A stretch of DNA of 64,000 nucleotides from Xenorhabdus eapokensis (GCF_001908105.1 NZ_MKGQ01000003.1:1-64000), one strand, 5' to 3'. Positions 33,909-47,122 are shown, numbered from the stretch's first letter. A program made the numbers and translations. Notes: a model not told the origin generated them from the sequence alone.

Positions 33909-34748
33909 TTAACTCATTGGCATTCTGTCGGGATCGGGGAACTGATACCTAAACCCTAGCTCCCGACAAATACGGCTACCATCAACAATTTTCTCTACCT
34001 TACTTTCGCTTTCTGCTCTTTCTGGCTGTAAAAATTCTGGCGGTGTCAGATCGAGCTGGCGACTGGCTGATTGATAAAACTTTGCTCTTTTCGGGTGGAT
34101 CGGCGCACACAAATTAAAAAGATGCCCGCCTTCTGGTTGTTGAATAAGAAGCTTAATAGCAGCAATAGCATCATCTTGATGTACCAAATTGACCGCATCT
34201 TCTCCTCCGCTGAGTGCCTTCTTTCCAGCGAGAAAACGCCCTGCGTGGCGTCCACTGCCTACCAAGCCAGCCAAGCGTAAGATATCGACCGACGTATTGG
34301 GCAATTGATGCAGCCAGTTTTCCAATTCAACCAGTGCCTTGGCTGATTCAGTTTCGGGACACACGGGGTTATCTTCATTGAGATAACCCGCAGATGAACC
34401 ATAAACTGAAGTAGAACTAGTGAAAATAATCCGTGGAACCGAATATGAAAGTGCTGTATCAACAACCAGTTGCACTGCTTTTATATATTCCTTCCCACCA
34501 CCCGCAACACCACTAACGGGCAGTGTCAAAACCAGCACATCAACAGACATCAGTTGATCAAGATCATCCGCATCGCAAACAATCTGAGGCGCCAAGTTTA
34601 GCTGGTAACAATCCACCCCACACATACACACCGCTTCAACACCATCTGGCGTTGTTTTACTCCCAACTACCTGCATTCCTTCACTTTGTAGTGCTTGTGC
34701 TAATGGTATTCCTAACCACCCTAATCCAATAATAGAAACTTTTTTCAC
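33909..34748 (-). CDS. yeeZ: NAD(P)-dependent epimerase/dehydratase-like protein YeeZ
   Basis: This atypical short-chain dehydrogenase-like protein has a Rossmann GLGWLG motif at residues 8-13 and SSTSVYG in place of a full Ser-Tyr-Lys centre. It has 279 residues (E. coli YeeZ 274). Its position, divergent from the his operon, is the E. coli one. The substrate is unknown. GGAGG precedes the start. Confidence 0.92.
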   Translation of the reverse strand: MKKVSIIGLGWLGIPLAQALQSEGMQVVGSKTTPDGVEAVCMCGVDCYQLNLAPQIVCDADDLDQLMSVDVLVLTLPVSGVAGGGKEYIKAVQLVVDTALSYSVPRIIFTSSTSVYGSSAGYLNEDNPVCPETESAKALVELENWLHQLPNTSVDILRLAGLVGSGRHAGRFLAGKKALSGGEDAVNLVHQDDAIAAIKLLIQQPEGGHLFNLCAPIHPKRAKFYQSASRQLDLTPPEFLQPERAESESKVEKIVDGSRICRELGFRYQFPDPDRMPMS

Positions 34749-34952
34749 TATATCCTCCCAAAAGCGATTGAAAACAATATGTTAATACAAAAAAAACCTC
34801 TTCTTTAAAAAAGAGTTTGCTTTTTATACACAAGATCGTATAGGTTAAACAACAAGCAACCAACCCTTAATCATAAACATAGCATTACGTACAGCCATTA
34901 TTCAGTACACCATGTTTCTTGTAGAAAAATAAATAATAGAGAGCTCGTATAT

Positions 34953-34997
34953 ATGAACCGTATTCAATTTAACCATCACCACCATCATCCTGACTAG
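34953..34997 (+). CDS. hisL: his operon leader peptide
   Basis: A 14-residue peptide, MNRIQFNHHHHHPD, carries five consecutive histidines (CAT CAC CAC CAT CAT), against seven in E. coli MTRVQFKHHHHHHHPD. Ribosome stalling at these codons when charged tRNA-His is scarce selects the antiterminator fold and lets transcription run into hisG. An AGAGAG sequence lies upstream. Confidence 0.95.
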   Translation: MNRIQFNHHHHHPD

Positions 34998-35060
34998 TCT
35001 TTCAGGCTGCTGTGTGCTGGAAGACATTTGACCCGTCTTCCGGTGGAGTGAATACGATAA

Positions 35061-35093
35061 AAAACCCTCGGAAGAACTTCCGAGGGTTTTTTT
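35061..35093 (+). terminator. his operon attenuator
   Basis: A stem AAAACCCTCGGAAG / CTTCCGAGGGTTTT is followed by further Ts (a seven-T run in total) 64 bases after hisL. The segment between (34998-35060), with GGAAGAC/GTCTTCC arms, supplies the alternative pairing. Confidence 0.93.
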
Positions 35094-35146
35094 ATGTTTG
35101 ATTTCTGCAAATTAATGACTGACTAAATCTTAAGATAGGACAAAAC

Positions 35147-36046
35147 ATGCTAGATAAAACACGCTTACGTATAGCCATGCAAAAATCGGGTCGTTTGAGT
35201 GATGACTCCAGAACTTTACTGGCAAGTTGCGGTATCAAAATTAACTTACAGCAACAGCGCCTGATCGCATTCGCTGAAAATATGCCTATCGACATTCTGC
35301 GTGTCCGCGATGATGATATTCCGGGCCTGGTGATAGATGGCGTTGTCGATCTGGGCATTATTGGGGAAAACGTACTTGAAGAAGAGTTACTGACGCGCCA
35401 GGCACAAGGAGAAGATCCCCGCTATCTGACATTGCGCCGCCTCGATTTTGGCGATTGCCGGCTGTCTCTGGCAACGCCTTTTGATTGCGATTATACCGGC
35501 GTGGAGTGCTTGCAAGACGCCCGTATCGCAACCTCTTACCCACACTTATTGAAACGTTATTTAGACCAAAAAAATATTCATTTCAAACCTTGCCTTCTCA
35601 ATGGTTCAGTCGAGGTTGCCCCCCGTGCAGGGCTTGCAGATGCTATTTGTGATTTAGTTTCCACCGGTGCCACGTTGGAAGCCAATGGCTTACGAGAAGT
35701 AGAAGTTATTTATCGCTCAAAAGCCTGTTTGATCCAGCGTGATGGAGAAATGCCAGAAGCCAAACAGCAGCTTATTGATAAATTGATGCTCCGCATCCAA
35801 GGCGTCATTCAGGCACGAGAATCCAAATACATCATGCTGCATGCTCCCAGCAACAAATTGGAAGCGATTATATCCCTGCTGCCAGGCGCAGAACGCCCCA
35901 CTATTTTGCCACTGGCAGGCGCACAAAACCGCGTAGCTATGCATATGGTCAGTAGTGAAACCCTTTTCTGGGAAACGATGGAAAAACTCAAGGCATTAGG
36001 TGCCAGTTCTATTTTGGTTCTGCCAATTGAAAAAATGATGGAGTAA
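35147..36046 (+). CDS. hisG: ATP phosphoribosyltransferase
   Basis: HisG joins ATP and PRPP, the first and feedback-inhibited step of histidine synthesis. The 299 residues equal the E. coli long-form enzyme. It has the PRPP loop [14 protein letters not shown] and the C-terminal regulatory domain that binds histidine (residues ~225-299). It is the first structural gene behind the attenuator. Confidence 0.97.
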   Translation: MLDKTRLRIAMQKSGRLSDDSRTLLASCGIKINLQQQRLIAFAENMPIDILRVRDDDIPGLVIDGVVDLGIIGENVLEEELLTRQAQGEDPRYLTLRRLDFGDCRLSLATPFDCDYTGVECLQDARIATSYPHLLKRYLDQKNIHFKPCLLNGSVEVAPRAGLADAICDLVSTGATLEANGLREVEVIYRSKACLIQRDGEMPEAKQQLIDKLMLRIQGVIQARESKYIMLHAPSNKLEAIISLLPGAERPTILPLAGAQNRVAMHMVSSETLFWETMEKLKALGASSILVLPIEKMME

Positions 36047-36051
36047 CCTTG

Positions 36052-37362
36052 ATGAGCACTCCTTTTAAAACCATCATTCGCTGGCAATCATGTACGCCAG
36101 AACAACAAAAAATATTGCTGACCCGTCCGGCTATTGCTGCATCCGACGATATTTCCGGCACAGTTAAACAGATTTTGGAAACAGTCAAAACACGGGGCGA
36201 CCAGGCATTGCAAGAGTTCAGCCAACGCTTCGACAAAACAATGGTTGAAACCATCCAAATCTCAGCCGATGAAGTGGATGCCGCAGCCGCTCGCCTGACT
36301 CCAGAAATCAAACAGGCCATGCAACACGCTATGAGCAATATCCGTCAATTCCATGAGGCACAAAAACCAGCAGCAGTTGACATCGAAACACTACCAGGAG
36401 TTCGCTGCCAACAAGTTACACGCCCAATAGATTCTGTTGGACTCTATATTCCCGGTGGCTCTGCTCCCCTGCCCTCAACGGCATTAATGTTAGGTACGCC
36501 AGCCAACATTGCAGGTTGCCGTAGAGTTATCTTGTGTTCCCCCCCCCCTATTGCCGATGAAATACTCTATGCGGCCCAACTGTGTGGGATCAGCGAAATA
36601 TTTCAAATCGGTGGTGCTCAGGCGATTGCCGCAATGGCATTCGGAACAGAATCCGTTCCCAAAGTAGATAAAATTTTTGGCCCCGGAAATGCGTGGGTAA
36701 CAGAAGCCAAACGTCAGGTCAGCCAACAGATTGACGGTGCCGCGATCGACATGCCCGCAGGTCCATCCGAAGTATTGGTTATCGCTGATAGCGGAGCCAA
36801 TCCCATATTTACGGCAGCAGACCTGCTTTCACAAGCAGAACACGGCCCTGATTCTCAAGTGATACTGCTCACCCCCGATGAAAATTTGGCTAAAAAGGTT
36901 ATCCGTGAAATTGAAACCCAACTTATGGCCTTGCCACGTCAACAGATTGCAATCCAGGCCTTGCAAGCCAGTCGGATAATTATTGCTCAAGATCTCGATC
37001 AATGCGTGACAATCAGTAACCAATATGGTCCAGAACACTTGATCATTCAAACTCGTCAGCCTGAGCAATTACTTGAGCAGATTACCAACGCCGGCTCTAT
37101 TTTTCTGGGTGACTGGTCGCCTGAATCCGCCGGAGATTACGCTTCCGGCACCAATCACGTTCTGCCTACCTACGGCTATACTTCAACCTATTCCAGCCTC
37201 GGCCTGGCTGATTTCCTGAAACGAATGACCGTCCAGCGGCTTACTCCGCAAGGATTACAAAAACTCGCCCCCACTATCGAAACACTGGCACAGGCAGAAC
37301 AACTTATTGCGCACAAAAATGCTGTTACCTTACGTATAACAGCCTTGAATAACGCAGACTGA
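36052..37362 (+). CDS. hisD: Histidinol dehydrogenase
   Basis: HisD oxidises histidinol to histidine in two NAD-dependent steps and needs zinc. The conserved blocks are [36 protein letters not shown] and GPEHL with the catalytic histidines. I start at the ATG at 36052 (436 residues; E. coli 434), with GGAG 8 bases upstream, over a TTG three bases before. A run of ten Cs at 36539-36548 encodes the Pro-Pro-Pro of CSPPPIAD and is a potential slippage site. Confidence 0.97.
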   Translation: MSTPFKTIIRWQSCTPEQQKILLTRPAIAASDDISGTVKQILETVKTRGDQALQEFSQRFDKTMVETIQISADEVDAAAARLTPEIKQAMQHAMSNIRQFHEAQKPAAVDIETLPGVRCQQVTRPIDSVGLYIPGGSAPLPSTALMLGTPANIAGCRRVILCSPPPIADEILYAAQLCGISEIFQIGGAQAIAAMAFGTESVPKVDKIFGPGNAWVTEAKRQVSQQIDGAAIDMPAGPSEVLVIADSGANPIFTAADLLSQAEHGPDSQVILLTPDENLAKKVIREIETQLMALPRQQIAIQALQASRIIIAQDLDQCVTISNQYGPEHLIIQTRQPEQLLEQITNAGSIFLGDWSPESAGDYASGTNHVLPTYGYTSTYSSLGLADFLKRMTVQRLTPQGLQKLAPTIETLAQAEQLIAHKNAVTLRITALNNAD

Positions 37363-37395
37363 GAACCACAGGGTCTGATAACCATAAAAAATTAA

Positions 37396-39617
<2,222 letters not shown>

Positions 39618-39641
39618 GAAAGGCGATAGAAGGAAGCCATG

Positions 39642-41725
<2,084 letters not shown>

Positions 41726-41732
<7 letters not shown>

Positions 41733-42361
41733 CAGCACGACAATTAACCCCCCAAGAAATGGGGAAGCTGGATTGGCAAAAAGTGGATAATCTGATGCCC
41801 GTCATCGTCCAACATGCCACCTCAGGAACCGTGTTAATGATGGGTTATATGAATCAAGAAGCACTGAATGTGACACTTCATTCTGGCAAAGTCACTTTTT
41901 TTTCCCGTACTAAACAGCGGTTATGGACAAAAGGCGAAAGCTCCGGCCACTTTTTGAATCTGGTCGGTATCTATCCCGACTGTGACAACGATACCCTGCT
42001 AGCCTTAGTCGATCCTATTGGCCCCACCTGTCATACAGGCAGTGAAAGCTGTTTTGCTCCTGCACAAACTGAATGGGGTTTTCTCTATGAATTGGAACAA
42101 TTACTGGCAAGCCGAAAAAATGCCTCGCCAGACAGTTCCTACACGGCTCGTTTATATGCCAGCGGAACAAAACGCATCGCCCAAAAAGTGGGCGAGGAAG
42201 GCGTCGAGACCGCACTAGCGGCAACAGTCAATGATAGGGAAGAATTGACTAACGAAGCCGCAGATTTGCTCTATCATCTGCTGGTTTTACTCCAGGATCA
42301 AAAGCTCGATCTTAGTTGTATTATTCGTCGATTGCGGGAGCGGCATTCAGCCAAGGAATAA
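41726..42361 (+). CDS. hisI: Bifunctional phosphoribosyl-AMP cyclohydrolase / phosphoribosyl-ATP pyrophosphatase
   Basis: HisI (HisIE) carries out steps two and three of the pathway. The cyclohydrolase half (1-~115) has [19 protein letters not shown] and the zinc site [12 protein letters not shown]. The pyrophosphatase half has [12 protein letters not shown] and [14 protein letters not shown]. Length is 211 (E. coli 203), with a slightly longer N-terminus. It is the last gene of the operon. Confidence 0.97.
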
Positions 42362-42396
42362 TTTTCGGCACAGGAATAACAGCTTCGAAAAATAAC

Positions 42397-42442
42397 AGCC
42401 ACTTCGCCAAGCTATATATACTAGCTATAATAAGAAGTGGCT
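42397..42442. terminator. Hairpin between hisI and arsM
   Basis: Outer arms AGCCACTTC / GAAGTGGCT (9 bp) enclose a second small stem AGCTA / TAGCT. It lies between convergent genes and has no flanking T-run, so it is only a probable operon end. Confidence 0.5.
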
Positions 42443-42478
42443 TCTCGCTATCCTATTAGAGGATCCTATGTACTTTAT

Positions 42479-43585
42479 TTAACAACCACAACCACCTGAT
42501 GCGCTTATGGGAACCTCAACTGAAACGACAGAGTTATTTGAAGCTGTTCCTGTTCCACAATTAAAAATTCCATAATGCGTACGGCCTTCACCAATCACAC
42601 TAAATAAGTTATGGTATCGACTTTGACAAATGATATCTGCCGTATTCCGACATATTGGCATCGCTTTCCCAGCTTCAAATACATGTTCTTGATCAAACAT
42701 AAAGCGAACAGGAGCATCAGGAAGATTACCTTTGTATATGGCGACTTGACCATAATCTTCACAACTATCTTCCAGATCAATCTTGAATAACCTGAGAGTC
42801 ATTGAGTACAGCCTTGCGCCCCCCAATTTTTCTTCAATAGGTTTGTTGCGAATAGTCTTTAGGTTGCTTGCAACAATTCGTATATCCCGAAAACCTGCCT
42901 CACGCGCTATTCGCACAAAGTCGCCATAATACAAGACATCACCAATACATTCGCCAATCAGCAACGGATCATTTTTCAACTCCTGGGAAAGTCTGCGATC
43001 AGAGAAAATATCAGCAAAATAAATTTCGCCGCCAGGTTTGAGCAACTGAGCAATTCCTTTAAGTACATCAGGTTTTGCAGTAGCTAGGTTAATGACACAA
43101 TTGGAAACTATGACATCGATACTATTCGGCAGTAAATTAATTGGCGGTAAACTGAGTAAATCCAAAGACTCAATATTACCGTGTATAAAATGTACATTAC
43201 TTTCATTATAGCCATAGGCTTCACGGTGGTATTCAACGTAGCTCTTGGCAAATTCAATTTGCTCAGGAGTAGCATCCACACCGATAACCTTCCCTTTTTC
43301 TCCTACCAACTTGGATAAAATGAAGCAATCTCTCCCGCCACCACAGCCTAAATCCAACACAGTTGCTCCAACCAGCAACGGGGGAAAAGGAGTGCCACAG
43401 CCATAAAAGCGCTGCTGCACATCTGGGTGGATTAACTTTAATAAAGCTTTGATCTCATCAGAAGGTGGTTTATCTACAGTGCAAACATTAGTTACCAGGT
43501 CTTCCTTGCTCGAAAGCGTTGTACCGTAGTAATTCTGTACATTTTCAACTCGCTGAAGCAATTGTTTTTCTTTGGTTTTCATCAT
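42479..43585 (-). CDS. arsM: Arsenite S-adenosylmethionine methyltransferase
   Basis: ArsM methylates As(III) to mono-, di- and trimethyl arsenicals. SAM motif I is VLDLGCGGGRD near residue 77, with a LLKPGGEIYFADIFSDRR block and a GGARLYSMTLRLFK C-terminal domain typical of ArsM. Four cysteines stand at residues 35, 63, 163 and 213. Their spacing (28, 100, 50) matches the four conserved ArsM cysteines I recall from the algal enzyme (44, 72, 174, 224). A Cys-rich tail GGCGC ends the protein. Length is 368. arsP is upstream on the same strand, 87 bases away; the two probably form one operon. Homologues are annotated generically as methyltransferases. Confidence 0.9.
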   Translation of the reverse strand: MMKTKEKQLLQRVENVQNYYGTTLSSKEDLVTNVCTVDKPPSDEIKALLKLIHPDVQQRFYGCGTPFPPLLVGATVLDLGCGGGRDCFILSKLVGEKGKVIGVDATPEQIEFAKSYVEYHREAYGYNESNVHFIHGNIESLDLLSLPPINLLPNSIDVIVSNCVINLATAKPDVLKGIAQLLKPGGEIYFADIFSDRRLSQELKNDPLLIGECIGDVLYYGDFVRIAREAGFRDIRIVASNLKTIRNKPIEEKLGGARLYSMTLRLFKIDLEDSCEDYGQVAIYKGNLPDAPVRFMFDQEHVFEAGKAMPICRNTADIICQSRYHNLFSVIGEGRTHYGIFNCGTGTASNNSVVSVEVPISASGGCGC

Positions 43586-43672
43586 TCTATTCTATAACCT
43601 CTAATAAAACCCAACCTTAGCTCTGACATAATTTTAATAACGATCGGCCTAATACGTTTATTTGATGAACAT

Positions 43673-44677
43673 TCAGAAAAATAGTAAAGCCGTGTAACCT
43701 GCGATCATTGCCATAGCAAGAATAACAGCGACAAAGGCCGCCAAGAGTTTAAATGTGAATAGGGAGCGTAATAAAATCAGCTCAGTCAGGCTGGCGCCGG
43801 CACCACCGATAATTAATGCCAGAATCGCTCCGGCACTAACTCCTTTCGTCATCAAAGCTGCTGAAAGCGGTATCAATGCTTCGGCTCGAAGATACAGTGG
43901 TATTCCAATGACAGAAGCAACTGGGATTGCAAAAGGATTATCTGAACCAGCATATTTTTCAAGCAGACTAGTAGGAATATAGCCATAGATCACACTGCCT
44001 ATTGCTATACCGATGAATAAATACGGAAGTACACTCTTAAAATCTGCCCAAGCTTCCTGCCACAAACCGCTATATCTACTTTTTGGACGAACCGCTTTAG
44101 TAGGTTGGCTATCGCAGCAACTTGTAGATTGCGTGGTCATCTGGGTAACAGAACAACAGGGAGCTGCCATTGATTCACAACTGTTTGACATTGCTGGCTT
44201 AACGTCGCAACTACTTCCAGAAACTCCGCAACCCGATGTCTCTTCGTGGCGTACATAACGTTCAAATCCTAATACTTGTAGCAACCATCCGGCACCCAAT
44301 GAGACCAGAAAGGCAGATAGTACGTAAATGGCTGTTAGCGTCAGACCAAAAGTAGCAACAAACAATACAACGATGATGGGGTTCAATAGCGGAGAAGAAA
44401 ATAAAAATACCATCATTGGACCAAAACCAGCTTTGGCGCGAATTAGCCCTTTCAACATAGGAATAGTCGAGCAACTACAGAAAGGAGTGATAGAACCGAG
44501 GGCAGCAGCCAGAAAATATCCCCTTTTCCGGTTAGCACTCAGTAACGCTTCTACCCTGGATGGAGGTATATGCTGCTGGAGAATACCAACCAACAAACTG
44601 ATACCAATAAACAAGGCTGATAACTCTATGGCGAGGAAGACAAACATGTTTAGGGTTTCTTGTAATTGAGAAGACAT
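43673..44677 (-). CDS. arsP: ArsP-type organoarsenical efflux permease
   Basis: This inner-membrane permease of the DUF318/YraQ family has two groups of four hydrophobic helices. The TPFCSCSTIP motif, with Cys67 and Cys69, is the ArsP signature; characterised ArsP proteins export trivalent methyl- and aromatic arsenicals rather than inorganic arsenite. A central hydrophilic loop (residues ~145-195) holds seven cysteines, including two CC pairs, unusual for a linker. Length is 334. Genes for arsM (downstream) and arsR (divergent) make an arsenic role likely; a broader metal(loid) role remains possible. Confidence 0.85.
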   Translation of the reverse strand: MSSQLQETLNMFVFLAIELSALFIGISLLVGILQQHIPPSRVEALLSANRKRGYFLAAALGSITPFCSCSTIPMLKGLIRAKAGFGPMMVFLFSSPLLNPIIVVLFVATFGLTLTAIYVLSAFLVSLGAGWLLQVLGFERYVRHEETSGCGVSGSSCDVKPAMSNSCESMAAPCCSVTQMTTQSTSCCDSQPTKAVRPKSRYSGLWQEAWADFKSVLPYLFIGIAIGSVIYGYIPTSLLEKYAGSDNPFAIPVASVIGIPLYLRAEALIPLSAALMTKGVSAGAILALIIGGAGASLTELILLRSLFTFKLLAAFVAVILAMAMIAGYTALLFF

Positions 44678-44695
44678 ACCAGATCCTTATATACC

Positions 44696-44767
44696 TATAT
44701 TTCTAGTAATATGGAAATATTCAGGATGATAGATTGCCATTGCAATTCCTGTCAAGTATATTTCTAG
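44696..44767. promoter_or_regulatory. Duplicated operator-like motif in the arsP-arsR divergent promoter
   Basis: The 11-mer TATATTTCTAG occurs twice in direct orientation, at 44696-44706 and 44757-44767, in the 120-bp gap. The second copy runs into the palindrome TTTCTAGAAA and the first is followed by an inverse partner AATATGGAAATATT. These are candidate ArsR sites; assignment is inference. Confidence 0.5.
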
Positions 44768-44797
44768 AAACATAGAATTTTGGATTCAGAGACGCGT

Positions 44798-45085
44798 ATG
44801 AAACACGAAGAAGTCGCAGCAAGTCTGGCGGAACTAGGGAATAGTCACCGATTAGCTATATTTCGCTTTTTAGTCAAGGCTGGTCATCAGGGAGCCTCGG
44901 TAGGGGAAATTCAGAAAGCTTTGGATATTCCTCCTTCGACACTGTCACATCATCTTAACCGTATGGTGAAGGTCGGACTAATCCGTCAAGCGAAACACAG
45001 CCGTACTATCGTATGTATACCTGATTATCAACACTTGGGAAATCTGATCAACTTCTTACAAGAAGAATGTTGCGTAGGGATTTAA
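44798..45085 (+). CDS. arsR: ArsR/SmtB family arsenical repressor
   Basis: This small winged-helix repressor has 95 residues from the ATG at 44798; an in-frame TTG at 44780 would add six. The recognition region is VGEIQKALDIPPSTLSHHLNRMVKVGLI. The classical ELCVCDL arsenic motif is absent. Cysteines occur as one residue in TIVCIPD and a pair in QEECCVGI, 18 residues apart. That layout resembles the ArsR of Shewanella putrefaciens, which I recall as responding to methylarsenite and being paired with arsP. It is divergent from arsP-arsM. Confidence 0.88.
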   Translation: MKHEEVAASLAELGNSHRLAIFRFLVKAGHQGASVGEIQKALDIPPSTLSHHLNRMVKVGLIRQAKHSRTIVCIPDYQHLGNLINFLQEECCVGI

Positions 45086-45226
45086 CTCGAACACTTCACC
45101 GAACAATCATATGGATCATGTAAAGCATAATGGTGATAGTAGAAGACGATATTTTCATCCGGTATATGGAGTAAAGCCACAGTAGGCCTGAAAGGAAGAA
45201 CATAACATTTCATTAAGTATTTCAAC

Positions 45227-45268
45227 CCACTGACAAATCCCGTAGAAAATAATAGGACTTGTCAGTGG
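45227..45268. terminator. Hairpin between arsR and the alcohol dehydrogenase gene
   Basis: Fourteen-base arms (CCACTGACAAATCC / GGACTTGTCAGTGG, one mismatch, 14-base loop) lie between two convergent genes. No T-run follows on either strand. Confidence 0.5.
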
Positions 45269-45316
45269 ATCATGATGTGAAGAACATTCAGTGCTTAAAA
45301 ACCACTACTCAGTGAA

Positions 45317-46468
45317 TCACATTGCTGCCTTAAAGATAGCAACGATTTCTTCATGTGATGCCTGAATGGGATTGGTGAAACCACAGGCATCTTTCAACGC
45401 ATTAGTTGCTAATATTGGCAAATCTTCCTCTTTTACATGCAACGCAGACAAACCTGACGGAATATTCACATCTTTTGCCAATTCACTGATTGCATGGATA
45501 CAAGCTTCAGCACCTTGCGTATCGTTTAAAGCACCAACCTCAACGCCCATAGCCGCCGCAATATCGCTCAGACGAGCAGCAGAAACTTTTGCATTGAATC
45601 TCTGTACATGTGGCAATAAAACCGCATTGCAGACCCCGTGTGGCAAATCATAAAATCCCCCTAACTGGTGTGCCATAGCATGGACATATCCCAAAGAGGC
45701 ATTATTGAATGCCATGCCAGCCAAGAACTGGGCATAAGCCATATTCTCACGCGCTTCCATATCATTGCCATCTTCGACCGCACGGCGTAAATAATGGCTA
45801 ATCATTGTCACCGCTTTCAACGCGCAGGCATCCGTGATAGGGTTTGCCGCCGTAGAGACATAAGCCTCAATCGCATGCGTCAATGCATCCATTCCTGTTG
45901 CGGCAGTCAATCCTTTTGGCATCCCTGCCATCAATGCAGGATCATTGACTGACAAAATGGGCGTTACATTTTTATCCACAATGGCCATTTTGATATGACG
46001 TTCAACATCTGTAATAATACAGAAGCGTGTCATTTCAGAAGCTGTTCCCGCAGTGGTATTGATGGCAATCAAAGGGAGTTGTGGTTTAGCCGAACGATCA
46101 ACTCCTTCATAATCACGAATATCTCCGCCATTAGCGGCCACCAGCGCGATACCTTTTGCACAATCATGCGGTGAACCACCACCTAAAGAGATCACACAAT
46201 CACAGTTATGCTGGCGCAGAATTTCCAAACCTTCCCCAACATTAATCGTAGTTGGATTTGGATTTGTTCCAGCATAAATTGCACTTTTTATCCCAACATC
46301 GGCCAGCAAAGCCTGAACGTTTCCAACAACACCAATCTCGTTTAACACGCGGTCAGTGACAATCAAAGCCTGTCTGTGGCCGTAGTTTTTCATTAATTCG
46401 ACGGCTTCAGTCATGCACCCCATACCGATTTTATTCACTGGAGGGATAAAGAAAGTTGATGCTGCCAT
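45317..46468 (-). CDS. yiaY: Iron-containing alcohol dehydrogenase, YiaY-type
   Basis: This is a group III (Fe-dependent) alcohol dehydrogenase with an N-terminal dinucleotide fold ([16 protein letters not shown]) and metal-binding histidines in [22 protein letters not shown] and [14 protein letters not shown]. From the ATG at 46468 (AAGGAG 6 bases upstream) it is 383 residues, the E. coli YiaY length, and MAASTFFIP is identical at the start. E. coli YiaY is reported to act on threonine; other short alcohols are possible. It is a single gene between the ars cassette and a pseudogene. Confidence 0.92.
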   Translation of the reverse strand: MAASTFFIPPVNKIGMGCMTEAVELMKNYGHRQALIVTDRVLNEIGVVGNVQALLADVGIKSAIYAGTNPNPTTINVGEGLEILRQHNCDCVISLGGGSPHDCAKGIALVAANGGDIRDYEGVDRSAKPQLPLIAINTTAGTASEMTRFCIITDVERHIKMAIVDKNVTPILSVNDPALMAGMPKGLTAATGMDALTHAIEAYVSTAANPITDACALKAVTMISHYLRRAVEDGNDMEARENMAYAQFLAGMAFNNASLGYVHAMAHQLGGFYDLPHGVCNAVLLPHVQRFNAKVSAARLSDIAAAMGVEVGALNDTQGAEACIHAISELAKDVNIPSGLSALHVKEEDLPILATNALKDACGFTNPIQASHEEIVAIFKAAM

Positions 46469-46623
46469 TTGAAACTCCTTAGATTTTACTGAAGTATTCC
46501 AAATCTTAGTGTAAGAAACTGGAATTACAATGTGGCACTTATCTACCTCAGTAATTTTGACCAGAATCAATAATTGCTGATGCAAGACGGAAAAAAATAG
46601 GTATTAATTTTTACTTTGAGTTT

Positions 46624-46867
46624 ATGCAGGAGAATATTTTGCTAAAAAACGACATCTTTGAACGCCTCACTGCCCTATTAGACAACAACAATGCCCGCTA
46701 TCAAGTTATGAAACACGCTACTGGCGGCCGATCCGCTTTTATTTGAACGCTATGAGGAATTGGTATTTAATGCAGGTAGTCTGGAGCGTTCGATTATTTT
46801 GAATACAGCAGATTACCGTCGCATCGCTATACCAGAATTAATTACCTTTCGGAAAAGAATCGATTAA
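46624..46867 (+). pseudogene. Remnant of a YeaK/YbaK-type aminoacyl-tRNA deacylase gene
   Basis: From 46624 an open frame reads MQENILLKNDIFERLTALLD, then NNNARYQVMKHATGGRSAFI and a stop at 46744. In another frame, from about 46726, it reads ADPLLFERYEELVFNAGSL, then ERSIILNTADYRRIAIPELITFRKRID and a stop at 46865. The two pieces resemble the N- and C-terminal ends of YeaK-like proteins of the YbaK/EbsC fold (about 165 residues). The middle ~85 codons are missing and the junction near 46725 shifts the frame. Family identity is from memory; the break itself is seen directly. Confidence 0.75.
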
Positions 46868-46915
46868 ATCGAGCCTTAAGAAAATGCCCAATAAATTAAA
46901 GATAACTTAAATTTT

Positions 46916-46923
46916 GCTATAAT
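46916..46923 (+). promoter_or_regulatory. Extended -10 promoter of the small membrane peptide gene
   Basis: The sequence has a consensus TATAAT at 46918-46923 preceded by TG one base before (TTTGCTATAAT). Only a weak -35 is visible. It would start RNA about 23 bases before the ATG at 46953. Confidence 0.6.
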
Positions 46924-46952
46924 TTAACCAAACGAAAATGGGTGATTATTAT

Positions 46953-47093
46953 ATGAATAATATTTTTGTTCTGGTAATACTCAGCCTTGCTATCCTCAGC
47001 CTCGCTCTGTTTCTTTATTTCCACGATGCCGAGATAGCACACTGGTTGGAGAAATTTGCCCAACGATTACTTAAGTGGCAACTGCCAAATTGA
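46953..47093 (+). CDS. Small single-helix membrane peptide, 46 residues
   Basis: The frame encodes MNNIFVLVILSLAILSLALF, then LYFHDAEIAHWLEKFAQRLL and KWQLPN. One strongly hydrophobic helix (residues 4-24) is followed by an amphipathic, mildly basic tail. GGTGA lies 7 bases before the ATG, and a near-perfect extended -10 promoter lies upstream. An in-frame ATG at 46938 would add five residues. I do not recognise the family. The form is that of small regulatory membrane proteins, but no partner is indicated. Confidence 0.65.
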   Translation: MNNIFVLVILSLAILSLALFLYFHDAEIAHWLEKFAQRLLKWQLPN

Positions 47094-47122
47094 TACTTTA
47101 CTTTTACTTCACGTCATTTCAC

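Noticed and set aside
42479..43585. Cyclopropane or generic ubiquinone methyltransferase
   Set aside because: The four-cysteine spacing and the neighbours arsP and arsR fit ArsM better.
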